A stretch of 64,000 bases of DNA from Lunularia cruciata (GCA_948567375.1 OX419760.1:29698001-29762000), one strand, 5' to 3'; positions 46,801 to 59,349 are shown, counted from the stretch's first letter. The notes: generated from the sequence alone by a model not told the origin. Translations and numbers: made by a program.

Positions 46801-49413
46801 GCGAGCAATCGAGTATTTCAATCCATCATAGGCAGTCATTCTTCCCACACGATAACTTCCATGGGACTTGCACTGATAGGGACCAAGTGGATCTTATATG
46901 GCAGTAAGATAGAACCTGAGAGACGAAATTGTACGTAGTCAAGAGGTTCTTTCATGTAGATCCTGTGGATCTTTTCATCCTAAGAGGAGCACATTAGCAG
47001 TCCAGAGCTTGTTGATCGCAGTTTGGGATAACGCCTCTGCTTCTAGTCCTTCGTGTATCGTCTGTACAATGTCTATTCTAGGGTCCAAATTACACACCTA
47101 TAGTTTTGTCCAGGCTCTGGCAGTGAATTAAGAGCTCACAGAGCTCCAAATTTCTAAGTATCAGGAATCAAGGAAAGAGTGAATGAGGCTTAACAACCTA
47201 TTCAGTCCCTGAGGCACTGAATAAGTTGTGAAGCCAGTTCGAAGTAAAGCCTAACCCTTCGGAACTTCTAGCAAAGGAACAAACAGTCCACACACAAGCG
47301 AATCAAAATGAAAGAACAGGACTCTCTTCCTACCTTCACACAATGTTGCGTCCGGTGCAGACCTCTGTTCCAACTTCGCTCGACCGGCCATATTTTGCTC
47401 CTGAGTCACCACATATGTACTGGGTACACAGAGGGAAAAAATCCAGTTGGAAAAGATGAACTCAAATTGCAACAGAAAGTGATGGGACGAAAATAGGATC
47501 CCAGTACCTGCTACAATAATTTTTGTGAAATCTCTTGTTGGTGCTTTTAAAGCAATGTCTGTTCGTACCGCAACTTGCCCTAGATTAAAATCGTCCTGCT
47601 GATGCTAGGTGAGGTATTCTACTTGCACTTAGAGAGCCTACTTTGAGGAATTTCTAGAATAGACAGCTCTCATAAATTTGCATCGCTGGTGGGAAGAATC
47701 CAATGTGCATAACAAGGTCATCACAATGAGCACGACTGGAATGGCTTAGAAAAGCAATAGAGACGAGGGGTAGAATAAGCCAGTAGAAACTCACGTCGGT
47801 CATGGTCTGTTCGAGAAATCTAGATCCCAAGCTACTTCAGCAGTGCCTTGAGGTCCAAGATCGATTTCTTCGGTTCTTGGCTGAACGTGCTCGGGATCAC
47901 TTCAGATTGTGAGGAAGAGTGTACACAGTCGGCAGCCTTCTTCGGATTTCAAAACAAAGAGTGTGGAATAGATCTGCAGGAATATCTCCTGAGAGTTGTC
48001 CCAGACTATCGTTAATGTCTACGTGTCTCCGGAAGTGCATATTTTCCTCCTGCGACCTTGAGGTTGAAATTGGATCCATCATCTCGGAAATGGGTGTTCT
48101 AGTTGAACTCCAAAGCCTAGACCAGTCTACCAGCATTCAAATACAAACTCTTTTATGAGGACTCGAGAAACGATTATGATCACGCACAAAGAAGTGAACA
48201 TACCAGTTGCAGTGGACTGTCAACGTGATTAGGAGAAATTCTTCCTTTCAAATGTTGAGTAGATCACTCAAGGGATTTACAGAAGCGTCAACTTACTCGT
48301 AGTAACTTCGTATCAGTGAAGAAAACAGTAAACCGGAATTGCGATAAACCTACACCAACTCTAACCTCTACCTTCCCAACACGTCGACCTTGTACGGCGA
48401 GCTGAACCATGATATCAGTATGCATTCACTTCTTCGGGCAGTGGACGTGGATCACCAGTGCGTGAGCGGCTCTATCTATCATTGAATGTGAAATCAGCGA
48501 TCTCTTTAGATCCCCGCTAATGAGATGTCCTGCGGGTTTCACATGCTAGATCTGATGCTTAGGAATTACACAATTCGATACTTATTGCGGTCATCGAGTT
48601 TCTCAGATGCAGATCACGAATACGTAGTGCCGGCTCCATAACCACTGAAGCAGTAACAGACTTCCAGTCCATACGGGGTTCGTCCACTATTCTAACGCTC
48701 AAACTACTTGTAAATCCAAAACTGGATCAAAGTTTCGCCCAACTCTCCATACTACGTCCATCCAAACATTGACTGAGATCCATTCATCAGTAAAATACCA
48801 ATTTATGCTATGAAATCTGGACGAGGGTCAACCCCGATGCAGCTAGCTCACCATGTGACACGGAGGTGGAGCATCTTGGACCAACTGTAGATGCTGATAT
48901 TGGCCTTTTGATGGGGCCTCACAAATACAGTTTTCGTATTCAACAAGCGGATTAAACTTGATCTTGTTTCTTCCTGCAAGATGGGAAATTACGCCTGAGA
49001 TGAAGTTTATACCACGACAAGCGGAATGGTCTTACAAGCGTCCGAAAGTTGGCAAGAACTATGGTATACATTTAGTGCAAACAGAGAGGAGCGCAAAGAA
49101 TTGGCCATGAATGTGATAGTGATGCCTCTTGCTTTACTGGTCCGGAAGGTTGGTCCCAAACAGACAATGGGAAGTCCGGAATCCATTTCACAACACCATC
49201 TTGAATTTGTTACATTTCCTATGAGTGCCGTCATCATCAAATACAAGAATAACAGAACTGGCGTTGATCTTTTTGCGAGGAGAAAAAAATACATCCTGAC
49301 CTGACTTCACCTCTCCAAATTCGCAAATATGTTCAGTAAATTTGCAAGTGTATTCGGCTTCAGTAATTGGACAAAAGTTTGCAGGTTAGATCCAAGGCAT
49401 TCGATCCAACATT
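43819..49413. repeat. 5.6-kb duplicated unit, copy 2 (partner at 9,415-14,990)
   Basis: This is a co-linear copy of 9,415-14,990 in the same orientation. Small indels separate the two: for instance 7 extra bases near 44,217, 15 fewer near 45,050, and about 40 extra near 47,730. Flanks differ on both sides. The left flank begins after an 'aataataataa' microsatellite at about 43,705. No terminal repeats were identified. Confidence 0.85.
45885..47391 (-). pseudogene. U-box protein gene, copy 2, disabled
   Basis: The same exon layout as at 11,598-13,014 can be followed: start ATGGCC at 47,391 with intact donor, exon 2 near 47,165-46,985, exon 3 near 46,920-46,770 and the U-box exon to 45,885. 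Exon 2 has two stop codons where copy 1 has Gln and Tyr, exon 3 has TAA in place of a Ser codon, and one base is missing after the U-box near 46,478. The C-terminus reads through copy 1's stop by about 25 codons. The anchor segment (CGGFLGTFIGVFLCYLLC) and the U-box core are still well kept. Indels in the exon are often multiples of three, indicating past coding constraint before decay. Confidence 0.75.
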
Positions 49414-50100
49414 TAACGTCTTTTCAATATGTATAGGACTGTTATAATCGTTATAAATTAAATATAAAGTAAAATTACAGTAATAACCTAATTACTATGA
49501 ATAATGATGATTACTAGTTTATTTTGCAATAAATATAGTATATATAAATTTTATTATAACAAGGTTAGATATTAGATCTCATGCTCCACCTAATATGAGT
49601 AATTAAAGAAGTATTATCTTCTTAAGTTGTTATCTATGAGAATAAAATTCCAAAATGAAACTCATGATGATAAACACATTATCTATATACTTCAAAAGTC
49701 TATGCAAGAATCATTGTCATGATCTCACATCTTATTGTCATCCAATAAAATATTAACTAAATTCTTGATCTGGCCAGACATTTAGTATAAGTAGTAAAGT
49801 CTCTATCTTATTTCACAACTGAAATTGTTGTTAAGATGGTAATTGTGCATAAAAAGTGCTCCCAAATTAAAGTGTTGGTTGTTCTATGAAAACCAAGTAT
49901 CAACTTACTAGTAGTAAAATGGTAAGAACATGTAGTTCACTCAAGAATACAGCTTGGAAATGACTAGAATTGAAGAGAAGTGACACTATGTTGCAGTTTG
50001 TTTCTTATTTCCTATTTAACCTCTGGGCAAAAAACACTCAATGTAAAAACCACTCCACATTGAGTGTAATGTCATGTACTACAGTGCACTACAAAAAAAG
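49414..50100. other. No gene seen; AT-rich spacer
   Basis: Very AT-rich sequence (e.g. 49,430-49,600) with no frame or repeat I can support. Confidence 0.55.
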
Positions 50101-51260
50101 GAAAATAAAAAAGCATGTTCACTACAAATGTATTTCAAATTAGTCCTGAAGGTGATGGCTCGCTTCGTACTGAAGTCCACTTTGCTTCAAAGACTACTAC
50201 TCTAAAATTTGCCTACTACTCTTTCCAAAAGGAATAACTGGGAAGGTGTCTTTGTACATTCAATCGACCTACTTTTTGTTTTCATGGTACTTTCAATGCT
50301 CCAGATTACCCTTAACTCTTCAATACATTGCCTCTCTCCTTCAAACCCTAAGGATCAAACATCCAAGACAAGTGCAAATTTCTGCCTGTAATCAAGCACT
50401 TGTATTCCTACTATGAGGTTCTTCATCTTTACTCAACAAAGTCATACAATTGATTACACAATCTGCAGACAATCAACAATAAAGAGTTGAAATAAAGAGT
50501 TGTCTCGTTGCTAATTCTTTGATTACCAAAATGTGAACGTGGTTTGCATTGGACTTAAGCTTTAAATACTTTCTCTCAAGCTAAACATCAAAGGGATCTA
50601 ATGGCTGAATTCTCCCACATATCTTGTGTTTGCATCTACATGTACATGGCTAATCCTAACTTCCTACTTTGTCTTATCCTAATGCACTTTAGTTAAGTAT
50701 TATCCCCCTGTCAAGGAAGATGTCACATCTTCCTTGATGAGAACTTATAAAATTATACACCTTTGGATTGATGATCCCAAAGGTCTTTGGTTATAAAAGG
50801 TTTCCTACCACTACAAAGGGTTTGAAGGTGATATTCAAGGTTTTCCTCTACAATGGCCTTCCACACTTGAAGTTCACTTATGCTTACAATATTTACATCT
50901 ATCAACATCTTTCGCTCTAAAGTAGCCTACAGCCTTTGACTACAAAGATCTTTGTCTATGCTATTGTGCAAAGCTACCTTTGCCCCTACAAATCCCAATT
51001 AACATATCTATCTTCCCCTTGTACTTTGTGAAGTCAAAAAGTAGAGAACTGGTCAATCTAGAGAACTTCCTATTGATATGCTCCCTCAATCAAACCACCA
51101 ACTTATCTAGTTGTTTGTTTAAGTAGACCTTCACCTCTAGAGTCTAAATCTATAGCTGCAGCTTGTGGAGTTTGGTGTGGTGTGGCTTTACTTGTACCAC
51201 CTTCTCTGTAAGGCTCACCAGCTGGGTTTTTTTCTCCTCCATCCGCTGTCATTGGGAAAA
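50100..51260 (-). mobile_element. Degenerate retroelement body, inverted relative of 7,850-9,150
   Basis: Read on the minus strand this matches 7,850-9,150: the 'ccttcgg...caaag' phrase near 50,150, 'gattaccaaaatgtgaacgt' near 50,520 and the series of 'aaaggtctttgg'-type words at 50,780-50,960 all have counterparts there. No domain survives in any frame. Confidence 0.6.
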
Positions 51261-51639
51261 TAATCTACGTGTTGCGTTAGTCCTATTTGGTGTAATAGAG
51301 AAACCGGAAGAATAGTATGTATTATGTATTTAAAAATTCTTGTTGCAGGCAGTGTAAACTTTCCAGGTAGAAACTTGATAATTGTCCAAAGAAGTGAAAT
51401 TTTCTATAGGTTGTAGGTGGTTGTTTTTGTTGGATTGTGACAGGAATTCTGAGAGTTGGCAAAAGAGTAGTAGTAATGGGTTTGGAACGGAAAGATTATT
51501 GGTGACAAGGGCGGTAATGATCTAGGATGGGGAACTAATCCTGGCAAAGAAAGGAGAATATACTCAGCAACTAGAGAAAAGCCCAAGAGAATGAGCATCA
51601 AAAGGAGGAAGAAAAGGATCAACTAGAGAGAAGTCTGAA

Positions 51640-53400
51640 TAGTGAACTTAGTGAAGGGAAAGCATAAAATGACAAATGAGACTTATCACACACAGAAATG
51701 AAGTCTTTAGCAATTTCGGTTAGCAGTTGGAGAAGAACAAAAAGGCCAGTCAGTTGAAGTCAAAGGAGAGTAGGGATAGAGAGAGGAGTCTGACCAAGGA
51801 AAAGAATTTTCAAGAAAGAGAAAAATATCGAAGTAGTTTTGGATAGGAGGATTCGGGAGAGAGAAGGGGATTATCGAAGGAGGAGATTTTTATTTTTTAT
51901 GAGCAGGTCAAGCACGAGAAAATTCTCAAGAAGGGGTTTTTTTGCTGAACAGGAAGGAATCTGAGAGGACAAAGGAACGGGGAAGAAAGAAAAAGGGAAG
52001 GATCGAAGACAATGTGAGGGAGTTCAAGGATCGTAGATGGCGAAGAGAACAAACGTGAAAAGTGAATGATCAAAGACAGTGTGGAGAGTTCAGGAATCGT
52101 TTACGGTGACAGTGAAAGATCAAGGAGAGGAATTTTTTGGAGAGTGAAAGATCGAAGGGAAAAGGTGACCGGGAAGTATCAAAGGATTTTGGGGTGACAG
52201 GGAAGTATCGAGGGAATTGGGGGTAACAGGAAATGATCGATGAGTTTTGGGGAGACAAGGGATCAAAGGGCGGAGATAAAAAGTAGTATCAAAGGGTTTA
52301 GAGATAGGGAAGAGAAGCAACAAGAAAGAAAAGGATCAAAAGGAGTTCAGGAATCAACGGCAGGAGAGGGTTTTCGAGAGAACAGACGACAGTGAACAGG
52401 AAAATAGGAAGTCAAGAGAAGGGTTTTTTTTTTAAAGGAGAGAAAATCAGGAAGGGAATCTAGAAAGTAGGAAGCCAGCGGATCGAAAGGAAATCAGAAG
52501 AGGGTTTTAGAGAGACCAGAAATGAAGCAAGAGAACAGGAAGCAAATCAGGAGAGGGTTTTTGAGAGAACAGGGATTCATGAAATGAGAGGATTTCGGTG
52601 AATCGAAAGGAGAGAGAAGGATCGAAAGGAAAGACCGAGTGAGAGGGTTTTTGAGAGGATCCTCCATTGAAGATCAGCAAGAGAAAGGAGGAACAGAAAA
52701 TAGAAGAGGAGAGAAATTATCGAGAAGAGAGAGAGGTTCAGCCAGGAAGAAGGAGCAAAGAGGAAGGGTTTTGGTGATAGAGGAATTATCGAGAGAAGAG
52801 AGAGGTTCAGCCAGGAAGAAAGAGCAACGAGGAAAGGTTTTGGTGAGAGAAGGAATTATTGAAGGAGAAGGGAATTCAGTCAGAAACAAGAAGGGCATAG
52901 AGGAATTATCGAGAGGAAGAGAGGGTTCAGTCAAGAAGAAAGAGAACAAGGAGGGCAGAGAAAGAATTATCGAGGAGAAAAGATAAGGAGAGAACAGAAA
53001 AATCAGAGAGGATTTTTGAACAATCGAAAGGAAGGAAAAATAAAGAATTCAAGAATCGAAAGAGGAAGATCAAAAGAGAGAGGAATCAACGGAGAAGACG
53101 GAGAGAGATTGAGGAATCGAAGACAGGAAAGAAAGAGAGAGAAAGAAACGGAGGCAGAGTTCAGCAGAGAGGGGAAGGCATCCAGAAAGACCGCAAAAAT
53201 AGAGAATTCAGGAATTGAATCCAGGGTTTTGAGGACTCTTCTGCAGAGTTTAGGTTTCAGAAGAGAAGACAGAAACGAAGGGAATCAAGAAGATCGAGGG
53301 CAGTGGAGTGGGAACTGCCGTATGTGGAGGGATAGACACCGAGTGCTTTGTGGAATATAAGAGAAGATTGACAAGGAAGTTTTAGGACCTGAAGTATCGA
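51640..53400. repeat. 1.8-kb purine-rich block
   Basis: The plus strand is nearly all A and G, with words such as 'gagagggtttttgagagaac', 'gaattatcgagaggaagag' and 'ttcagccaggaagaa'. Near-tandem copies of about 70-75 bp occur at 52,715-52,940. Long frames here (52,639-53,360 and the minus-strand 52,674-52,949) reflect composition. It resembles the reverse complement of 30,820-32,970 in word usage, though I could not align them. Confidence 0.65.
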
Positions 53401-55015
53401 TAGAGAGAACAAAACAGCAACTTTGGAAGCAGCCATAGATTTGTGTCCAATTTATAGCAATCAGGGAATAGAAGAGAAGCTGCCAAGAAATGTTCTTGGA
53501 GGAAGGGTCGTTGTTGGAGCAGTAAGACGGAGCTGGAAATGCATAACAGAGGACAGTCTTTTAGAGGAAGAAGACAGTTGTTTGCTTGATGTAGTGCAAC
53601 TTCTTGAAGCCAGGGAGAGGACCCTTGTACTTTTATAGTATTGTTCCCCTTGCTCACCCCATAAATTGGAGCGCAGTTAATTTTCTCTCTTCGGAGCGCA
53701 ATTTGTTTAGAGAACAAGACTTGGTGTCTTAGCAAGAAGAGAACTCTCGAAGGGGGGGTTTTGCAGGACACATTAGTGAAGGGAAAGCTCTTGAATGAGT
53801 TTTTGGAGGACAGATCATTGAGGAGAGAAACAAGAAGAATATCAAAGGGTTTGGTGTCTTAGTAAGAAGAGAACTCTCGGAGGGGTTGTAGAGTAGACCA
53901 ATGAAGAAATGAAGGTCAAAGGGAAACTGTGGCAGAACAAAGAGTTAATTTTTGTGTTGTAGGATTAAAACTTGGTTGTAATAGGTTCTTTCCTTTTCTT
54001 GCTTGAGCCATTGGAGAACTTTAGGTGTGGTCATTGTCACTCTATGTGGTTTCATGAGTGACTGTGCTCACTTTATATTTGTGAAGAGTGTTAGTGAAAT
54101 GGGACTCCCTTCTCGGAGCTTCTGGTTCAGTTTATGCAGATGGGTCAAGTCACTGATCTGATTGCACTGATTTGAATCCGGCCGTAGAACTTGTGACCTG
54201 TAATACAAACCCCAATAATAAGAGAACATGAACAGTCCTTGGTGATATGTGAAGGTCAATGTTATCCCAAGAAAAATCAACACAAAAAAGCCCTCAAGAA
54301 GAGTCTACAGCCAAGAACAACCGCGGACAAGTTGCTCTAGCAAAAAGGGAACTGCCATCAAGGCAAAGAGTAGAGACAGTGTCAGACTGCAACAAAGCTT
54401 CTGAGTCACTAACAATAGGGCAGTCTAAGCACAAGAAGCCAGGTGCCTACCGCATTCTCAAGACCATACAATCCACGTGACACCACAAGAATACCTTCAT
54501 CGTCTCCCCTTCTATGCCAGTGTAGACCACTGTGCTTTAGCTATCAACTACTCCTTCATTAAAAAAGTGACCTGCTTCATTCTTCTCCTTCTCCTTCTTT
54601 ATCTCTACAGCCATCGCTTCTATGGTACTTGCTAAACTATACATCTATAGTTACTAAGAAAATTTTGGCTTTCTCCAACTCCACTTGGATGCTATGCACT
54701 TCCTTGTCCCTTGCCTTAAGCTACTCCTTATACACTTGCCGCTTACCTTTGGTTTTGAGCCAAAGAACTCCCAATTCTCCTTGCAACCTCCAAATATCTT
54801 CCTCGTGCTCAATATGTTCTGCAAGAAGTGTAGTGTTCTATCCCTTCACTTTGAAATTCTCCTATACTAGCTCATTTGACTTCTTTGCTTGGCAAAATCT
54901 ACTCCATCAGCTCCAAGACGAGACCAACCCCACCAAATGTATCACAAAATTTGATCCCTTTGTTATTGGGGCTAGGCATTCTTGGAGTTGGAAGAAGGGT
55001 ACATTCATGGCTGTT
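53400..55015. other. No gene seen; retroelement-like spacer
   Basis: 53,640-54,260 carries repeated phrases ('ttggtgtcttagnaagaagagaactctcg' at about 53,723 and 53,850). 54,540-54,960 is CT-rich, and its reverse complement has a charged coiled-coil look like the start of the element at 7,690-7,800. No intact frame is supported. Confidence 0.45.
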
Positions 55016-55220
55016 GGTACCACCTCCAAAGGCTCCTCTTTGTATGTGTAACATGTATTAGAAGGAAAACATGTTGGTATAGTGTACCATCAAAGGCTTA
55101 TTAACGCCTATTTCTTGGTACCACCTCCAAAGGCTCCTCTTTGTATGTGTAACATGTATTAGAAGGAAAACATGTTGGTATAGTGTACCATCAAAGGCTT
55201 ATTAAAGCCTATTTTTGGAA
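55016..55220. repeat. 102-bp direct tandem duplication
   Basis: The unit starting 'ggtaccacctccaaaggctc' occurs at 55,016 and 55,118, nearly exactly. Its end overlaps the start of repeat Q copy 2. Confidence 0.9.
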
Positions 55221-55410
55221 AGTGTAATGTAAACAACCTCATATATTGGGAGCAAGGAAATGAAGTAATCCAAGGTTGGCCAAACAAGAGGGGCGTAGGG
55301 GTAAAATTGAACCCCAAGGCGTTTGAGATTGATTATTTATACGGGGCTTGGTGTATAGAGCACCATCAGATCTCTCGGGCCATTTGGCCATATTAGGGGG
55401 TTTCAAAAAT
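55170..55410. repeat. Dispersed repeat Q, copy 2 (partner at 15,150-15,400)
   Basis: It shares 'gggagcaaggaaatga', 'ttgaaccccaaggcgtt' and 'ccatcagatc...cgggcca' with 15,150-15,400. In both places it lies to the right of a 5.6-kb U-box unit, at 0.2 kb and 5.8 kb respectively. Confidence 0.65.
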
Positions 55411-55863
55411 AGTTTTACGAAGTTTCTAAACTTTTCTTATAGATTGTTATGAAGCGTTGACTTTTTGGGTATGGTAGTGAAAGTGACGGCCACCAAAAGG
55501 AGCATAGGGGGCATCCGGGGAAGTTCAAGAACACCCATGGAAAGGAAATGACGAGCGGCAACTAGGACAATTTTTTTCCAATTGGAGGGAGCATGAGTGG
55601 AAAGATTTGAGTGGATGCAAAAATTGACCACTGATGAAGATTAGAGAGACCGTAGCAGATATGGAGTGGGAAGATTTGAGTGCAAGCTCCATGAGAAGGT
55701 TAGAGTGGGGAGTGATTTTGTTTCAAGTGTTACTCTCAATTTCATTATTTTAAAAAATTGTCTTTTGTGCGAGTATTCATGTATACCTTTCAACCCCTTG
55801 AGTAATGAAGTGAAATTCCTGAATTTGTTTTCTTATTACAGAATGGAATTGCACAGATTTTTC

Positions 55864-56135
55864 TTTTGCGCACAAAGATGTCCATTTGCTGAAATATCAA
55901 TGATTGTTTTTTTTGCGCATAGAGAGATGTCCGTTTGCTCAAATATCACAGATTGTTTTTTTTGCGCACAGAGATGTCTGTTTTCTCAAATATCACAGAT
56001 TGTTTTTTTTTGCGCACAGAAATGTCTGTTTGCTGAAATTTCACAGAGAGAGGGAGATGCCCCTTTGCGGAGAAGAGAGATCCCCTTTAGAGAAGAGAGA
56101 TGCACTTTGCGGAGAAGAGAGATCCCCTTTGTGGA
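55864..56135 (+). repeat. 48-bp tandem repeat (4 units) plus a ~22-bp tandem, upstream of transposase
   Basis: Units with 'gcgcacagagatgtc', 'tttgctcaaatatcacaga' and 'ttgttttttttt' begin near 55,868, 55,915, 55,964 and 56,012 (periods 47-49 bp). A second array follows at 56,050-56,135 with 'gagaagagagatcccctttg' words. Both end about 40 bp before the transposase ATG, so they may act as its leader or as protein-binding sites. The frame 55,666-56,199 across them is an artefact. Confidence 0.8.
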
Positions 56136-56174
56136 TAAAGAGTTTTCAATGGTGATTAAAAATAGAGTTTTGTC

Positions 56175-57534
56175 ATGCCAAGAGGAAGCACTCGTTTAGA
56201 ACTAACCAGAAATATTAGAAAATGTATTAAATGGATGATTCAGTTAGATTTGGAGATATCGCTACCAGGATTGGAAGATGAAGATGACAAATTAGGAGGA
56301 GATTTAGATATGTTAGAATGTTTTATTAGTGGATGGGAGTATGCACATACTCATCGTTACTTGGAAACCCGTGTTACTTACCCTTGTAGTAGAGAGTTTG
56401 TGAAGGATTATTTTAGAAATCTAGATACTAAGGCCTTTTGCCAGCTTACTAGAATGGATGGGGATTCTTTTTCAATAGTAGTTGATTTGATTAAGACTCA
56501 CCCGATTTTTGAGAAAAGCTACCAAAGAAAGCAAACACCCATGTGGATCCAAGTTGCCCTAGCTTTGGATAGATTTGGGCATCACGGCAATGGAGCTTGT
56601 GTTGCGTGGGGTTTAAATAATTGGTGCATTAGCGCTGGTTCAACAATTGCTTTTACTGATAGATTTATGATAGCCATATTAGATGTGATGAGGAGTCAAG
56701 TTGCTTGGCCCGAACTCAAGGAGAGGAAAAGGATATCCATTGTTTTTGCACTAAAAGGTTTTCCCGGTTGTTTTGGTTTGGTAGATGGCACGTTGTTTCC
56801 TCTTGCAGCCCGACCAACTGTGGATGGGGAAATATATTTCAGCCGCAAGGGTTCATATTCTATAAACGGCCAAGTTATTTGTGATGATAAAAGGAGAGTT
56901 ATACATTTCTCAAGAGATATGGTTTATGTTATTTGTTGTTTTGTTATGTATTTTTGCAATGCATTGGTTATCATGTTTGTTTAGTTTACCAAAAGTATGC
57001 CCTTTTTTATTTGTAGGAATGCCAGGGTCATGTCATGATATGACTTGTTTGAAAAAATCGTCACTATGGAATGATTTGAACGGAAGAGGGAGGTGTCGCA
57101 CTTTTGAGGCAAAGGAGTACTTTTTAGGTGATTTGGGGTATGTACCCATGCATCACCTAGTACCCGCTTTCAAGCAGGCTCGCTCAGAAGACAAGCAGGA
57201 GTTCAATAAATATTTAGCAAAGGCAAGAGTGATAAATGAGCATTGTATAGCAGTATTGAAAGCTAGATGGCATTCTCTTCGTGAGCTAAGAGTGCAACTA
57301 AAAGACAATAGTCAAAATGCTTATTTGTTAAAGTGGGTATCGGTGTGTATTATTTTACATAATTTTTTAATCAATAGGTCTGACCTTTGGTCAGAGGACG
57401 ATGGCGGATTTACAGAGGAGACTCAAATAGATTTAGAAATGTCATTTCAGGGCATAGAACTTGGTAGAGAAGAAAGTAGATCAAGGGTGATGCAACATTA
57501 CCTTGATTATAACAATGATGATCTACTTGATTGA
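56175..57534 (+). CDS. PIF/Harbinger-type DDE transposase with one intron
   Basis: Exon 1 starts at the ATG at 56,175. It has an acidic N-terminus, a helix-turn-helix-like region (about residues 120-170: TPMWIQVALALDRFGHHGNG, then NWCISAGSTIAF), and GCFGLVDGTLFPLA with the first catalytic Asp near residue 204, then YFSRKGSYSINGQVICDDKR. Exon 2 starts near 57,017 after an acceptor TTTGTAG|GAATG. It reads GMPGSCHDMTCLKKSSLW, then YFLGDLGYVPM with the second Asp (57,129), then ARVINEHCIAVLKARW with the Glu (57,238). The DDE triad of the DDE_4/HARBI1 family is complete. The enzyme would cut and paste the element's DNA. The best donor (GATATG|GTTTATG, 56,921) leaves the reading phase one base off, so there may be a one-base lesion or an unusual splice site. 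No close second copy is in the window, and terminal repeats were not found. Confidence 0.85.
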
Positions 57535-57539
57535 TTTTA

Positions 57540-58715
57540 TTGAGATTCCATATAATAAAATATATATTCTGAGTATTCATCTCATTTCTCATAGTCCCGC
57601 AACTTAGACCACGAGTAGTTTTCTTAGACCATGAGTGTTTCTGGATGTAATATTATGATAAGAACATCATGTGGATGCAAAAATAATAATATGAATCTTG
57701 ATCTATACATTTGTAAGTCCTCTTTGACACAATTACGTGGAGAAAAATGAGTAGAGCTCTCGTACGAGTTGGGTGTGAACTTAAAAATCAATTTAGAGTA
57801 GCACTCTCAAACGCCTGCTCACAAGCTTAAAAAATTAATTGAGAGTGGCACTCGTAGACGCTGGCAGATGCTTGTAGACGCTGGCGGACGCTCGGAACTA
57901 TCCACATATAACATGCACTCATAGGCACTGGTGGGTGGCGCTGGTAGGCGCTGTGTGAAGAGGGTGACGCTTGGCTGCGCCGGTTGGCGACGTGGAGTGC
58001 CGCATGTTGCCGCTTGGGATTTGGGTTCTTCAAGTGTGAAAATGCATTTTTGTATGTTCACGATTGAGTATTTTCCTGTCAGCTTGGGTTATATAAATGT
58101 GTGTTCATTTCCTTTCCTGTCATTGGCAAGCTCTATTCTTGAGTGTGTGGGGTGTTTGAAACAAAAAAATTGCAAGTTTATACTTAAAAAGGTGTTGGAG
58201 GATCATTTTGCAAGGCAGAGGGTGCTGGAGGGCCATTCAAAAGTCATTTTGTGAGGAAGAGTGTGTGTGCAGGTGAGACATTTCGAGACTGGGGAGAGGA
58301 AAGAGAGAGGCAAGGGTCCTGGCTGGCTGACTGGCTGGCTTGAAGCACAACCCGAGAAGAAGTGATTGAGAAGAGTTTTAGAAATTCAAGAGCACATTCC
58401 TTTCTAGCATGGCAGAAATCTGGGGATACAAGAAGATAGTTGACGGGCCCGATATGAGAAATACTCAGGAAGGAGATTGGCTCATTGCATTCCATACCAT
58501 TCAACACCCAACCAATTTTATCAAGTGGTGATGGCTGGACAAACATCAAGTTTGAACTGCTCTTTCCAGAATTTGGGAGGTCAATCTCGATGTAATGGGG
58601 TTGAAAATAACTCTTGGACTTCACTATCCAAGGCCAGAGGTACTTTTCAAACATTACTCATTGTTTTCTTGTCATTCAATCTTGATTTGTGGAATTGATT
58701 TCTGTAAATTGCATT
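57540..58715. other. Transposase 3' flank; low-complexity tract at 57,790-57,990; no gene
   Basis: 57,790-57,990 holds repeated 'gacgctggcggacgctcgg' and 'ggcgctggtaggcgctg' phrases, a short GC-rich tract on the opposite sense to 58,720-59,310. 58,030-58,715 has AG-rich sequence; frames (58,244-58,654 minus, 57,931-58,254 plus) match nothing. Confidence 0.5.
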
Positions 58716-58719
58716 CAGA

Positions 58720-59315
58720 TCATCAGCGCCACCCAGCATCTCCCAGCCTGTCCCGCAGCACCACCCAGCTCCTCCCCGTGGCATCCAGTGGCATCTAGTG
58801 CCATCCTAAACCCTAAACCCCTATGCGCAAGCACCACCACCCAGCGCCCCTCCGCGGCCCCCATCGACCCCATGCAACTCTTAGCGCCTCCACGGGGCTG
58901 CGTAGACTTACTCATCTGAACCCCTGTCCCACGGTGCCTACCAGCACCGCCGTGCATCGACAAGCGGCTTCGGCATTCCCTAAACCCCTCGTGCAAGCAT
59001 CTTCACGCATCTCCGCACGTCATCCAGTGCCCCCGCACGGACCTTGAGCGGATCTTGCGCAGTCCCACAGTGCCATCCAGCGGACCTGCGCCTACGGGCA
59101 GCATCTGCAGGCACCCTCATGCAGCCTCAAGCGCCCTCCCGGCGCTCTGCAGGCACCATCGGCGGTCGGGAGCGCCACCCAACGTCCCCTGATTGCGGCG
59201 CCGAGCGGCTCTTGGCAGCACCTAGCGGCTCTCCGCAATTTCTTGGACTATGTGCGAGCGTCACCTAGTGCCACCCAGTGGCACCTAGCATCACCCAGCG
59301 TCACCCTTGAGTCTA
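58720..59315. repeat. GC-rich 'ccagcgcc' low-complexity tract (left of unknown gene, copy 2)
   Basis: Irregular repeats of 'agcgccaccc', 'cagtgccatccagcgg' and 'cacctagc' run for about 600 bp with many CG pairs. Several overlapping plus- and minus-strand frames here are compositional. The equivalent tract at copy 1 is 19,760-20,060. Confidence 0.7.
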
Positions 59316-59349
59316 AGTCCTTATGACAGAAGTTTGAGCTAAAATATTT

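Noticed and set aside
52639-53360. Arg/Glu-rich frames resembling charged coiled-coil proteins
   Set aside because: They lie in a purine-rich tract where GAG, AGA and GGA codons dominate in every frame; the opposite strand is open too.
58720-59315. Several overlapping Pro/Ala/Ser-rich frames as possible genes
   Set aside because: The sequence is GC-rich low-complexity repeats; frames on both strands are open and no frame is conserved at copy 1.
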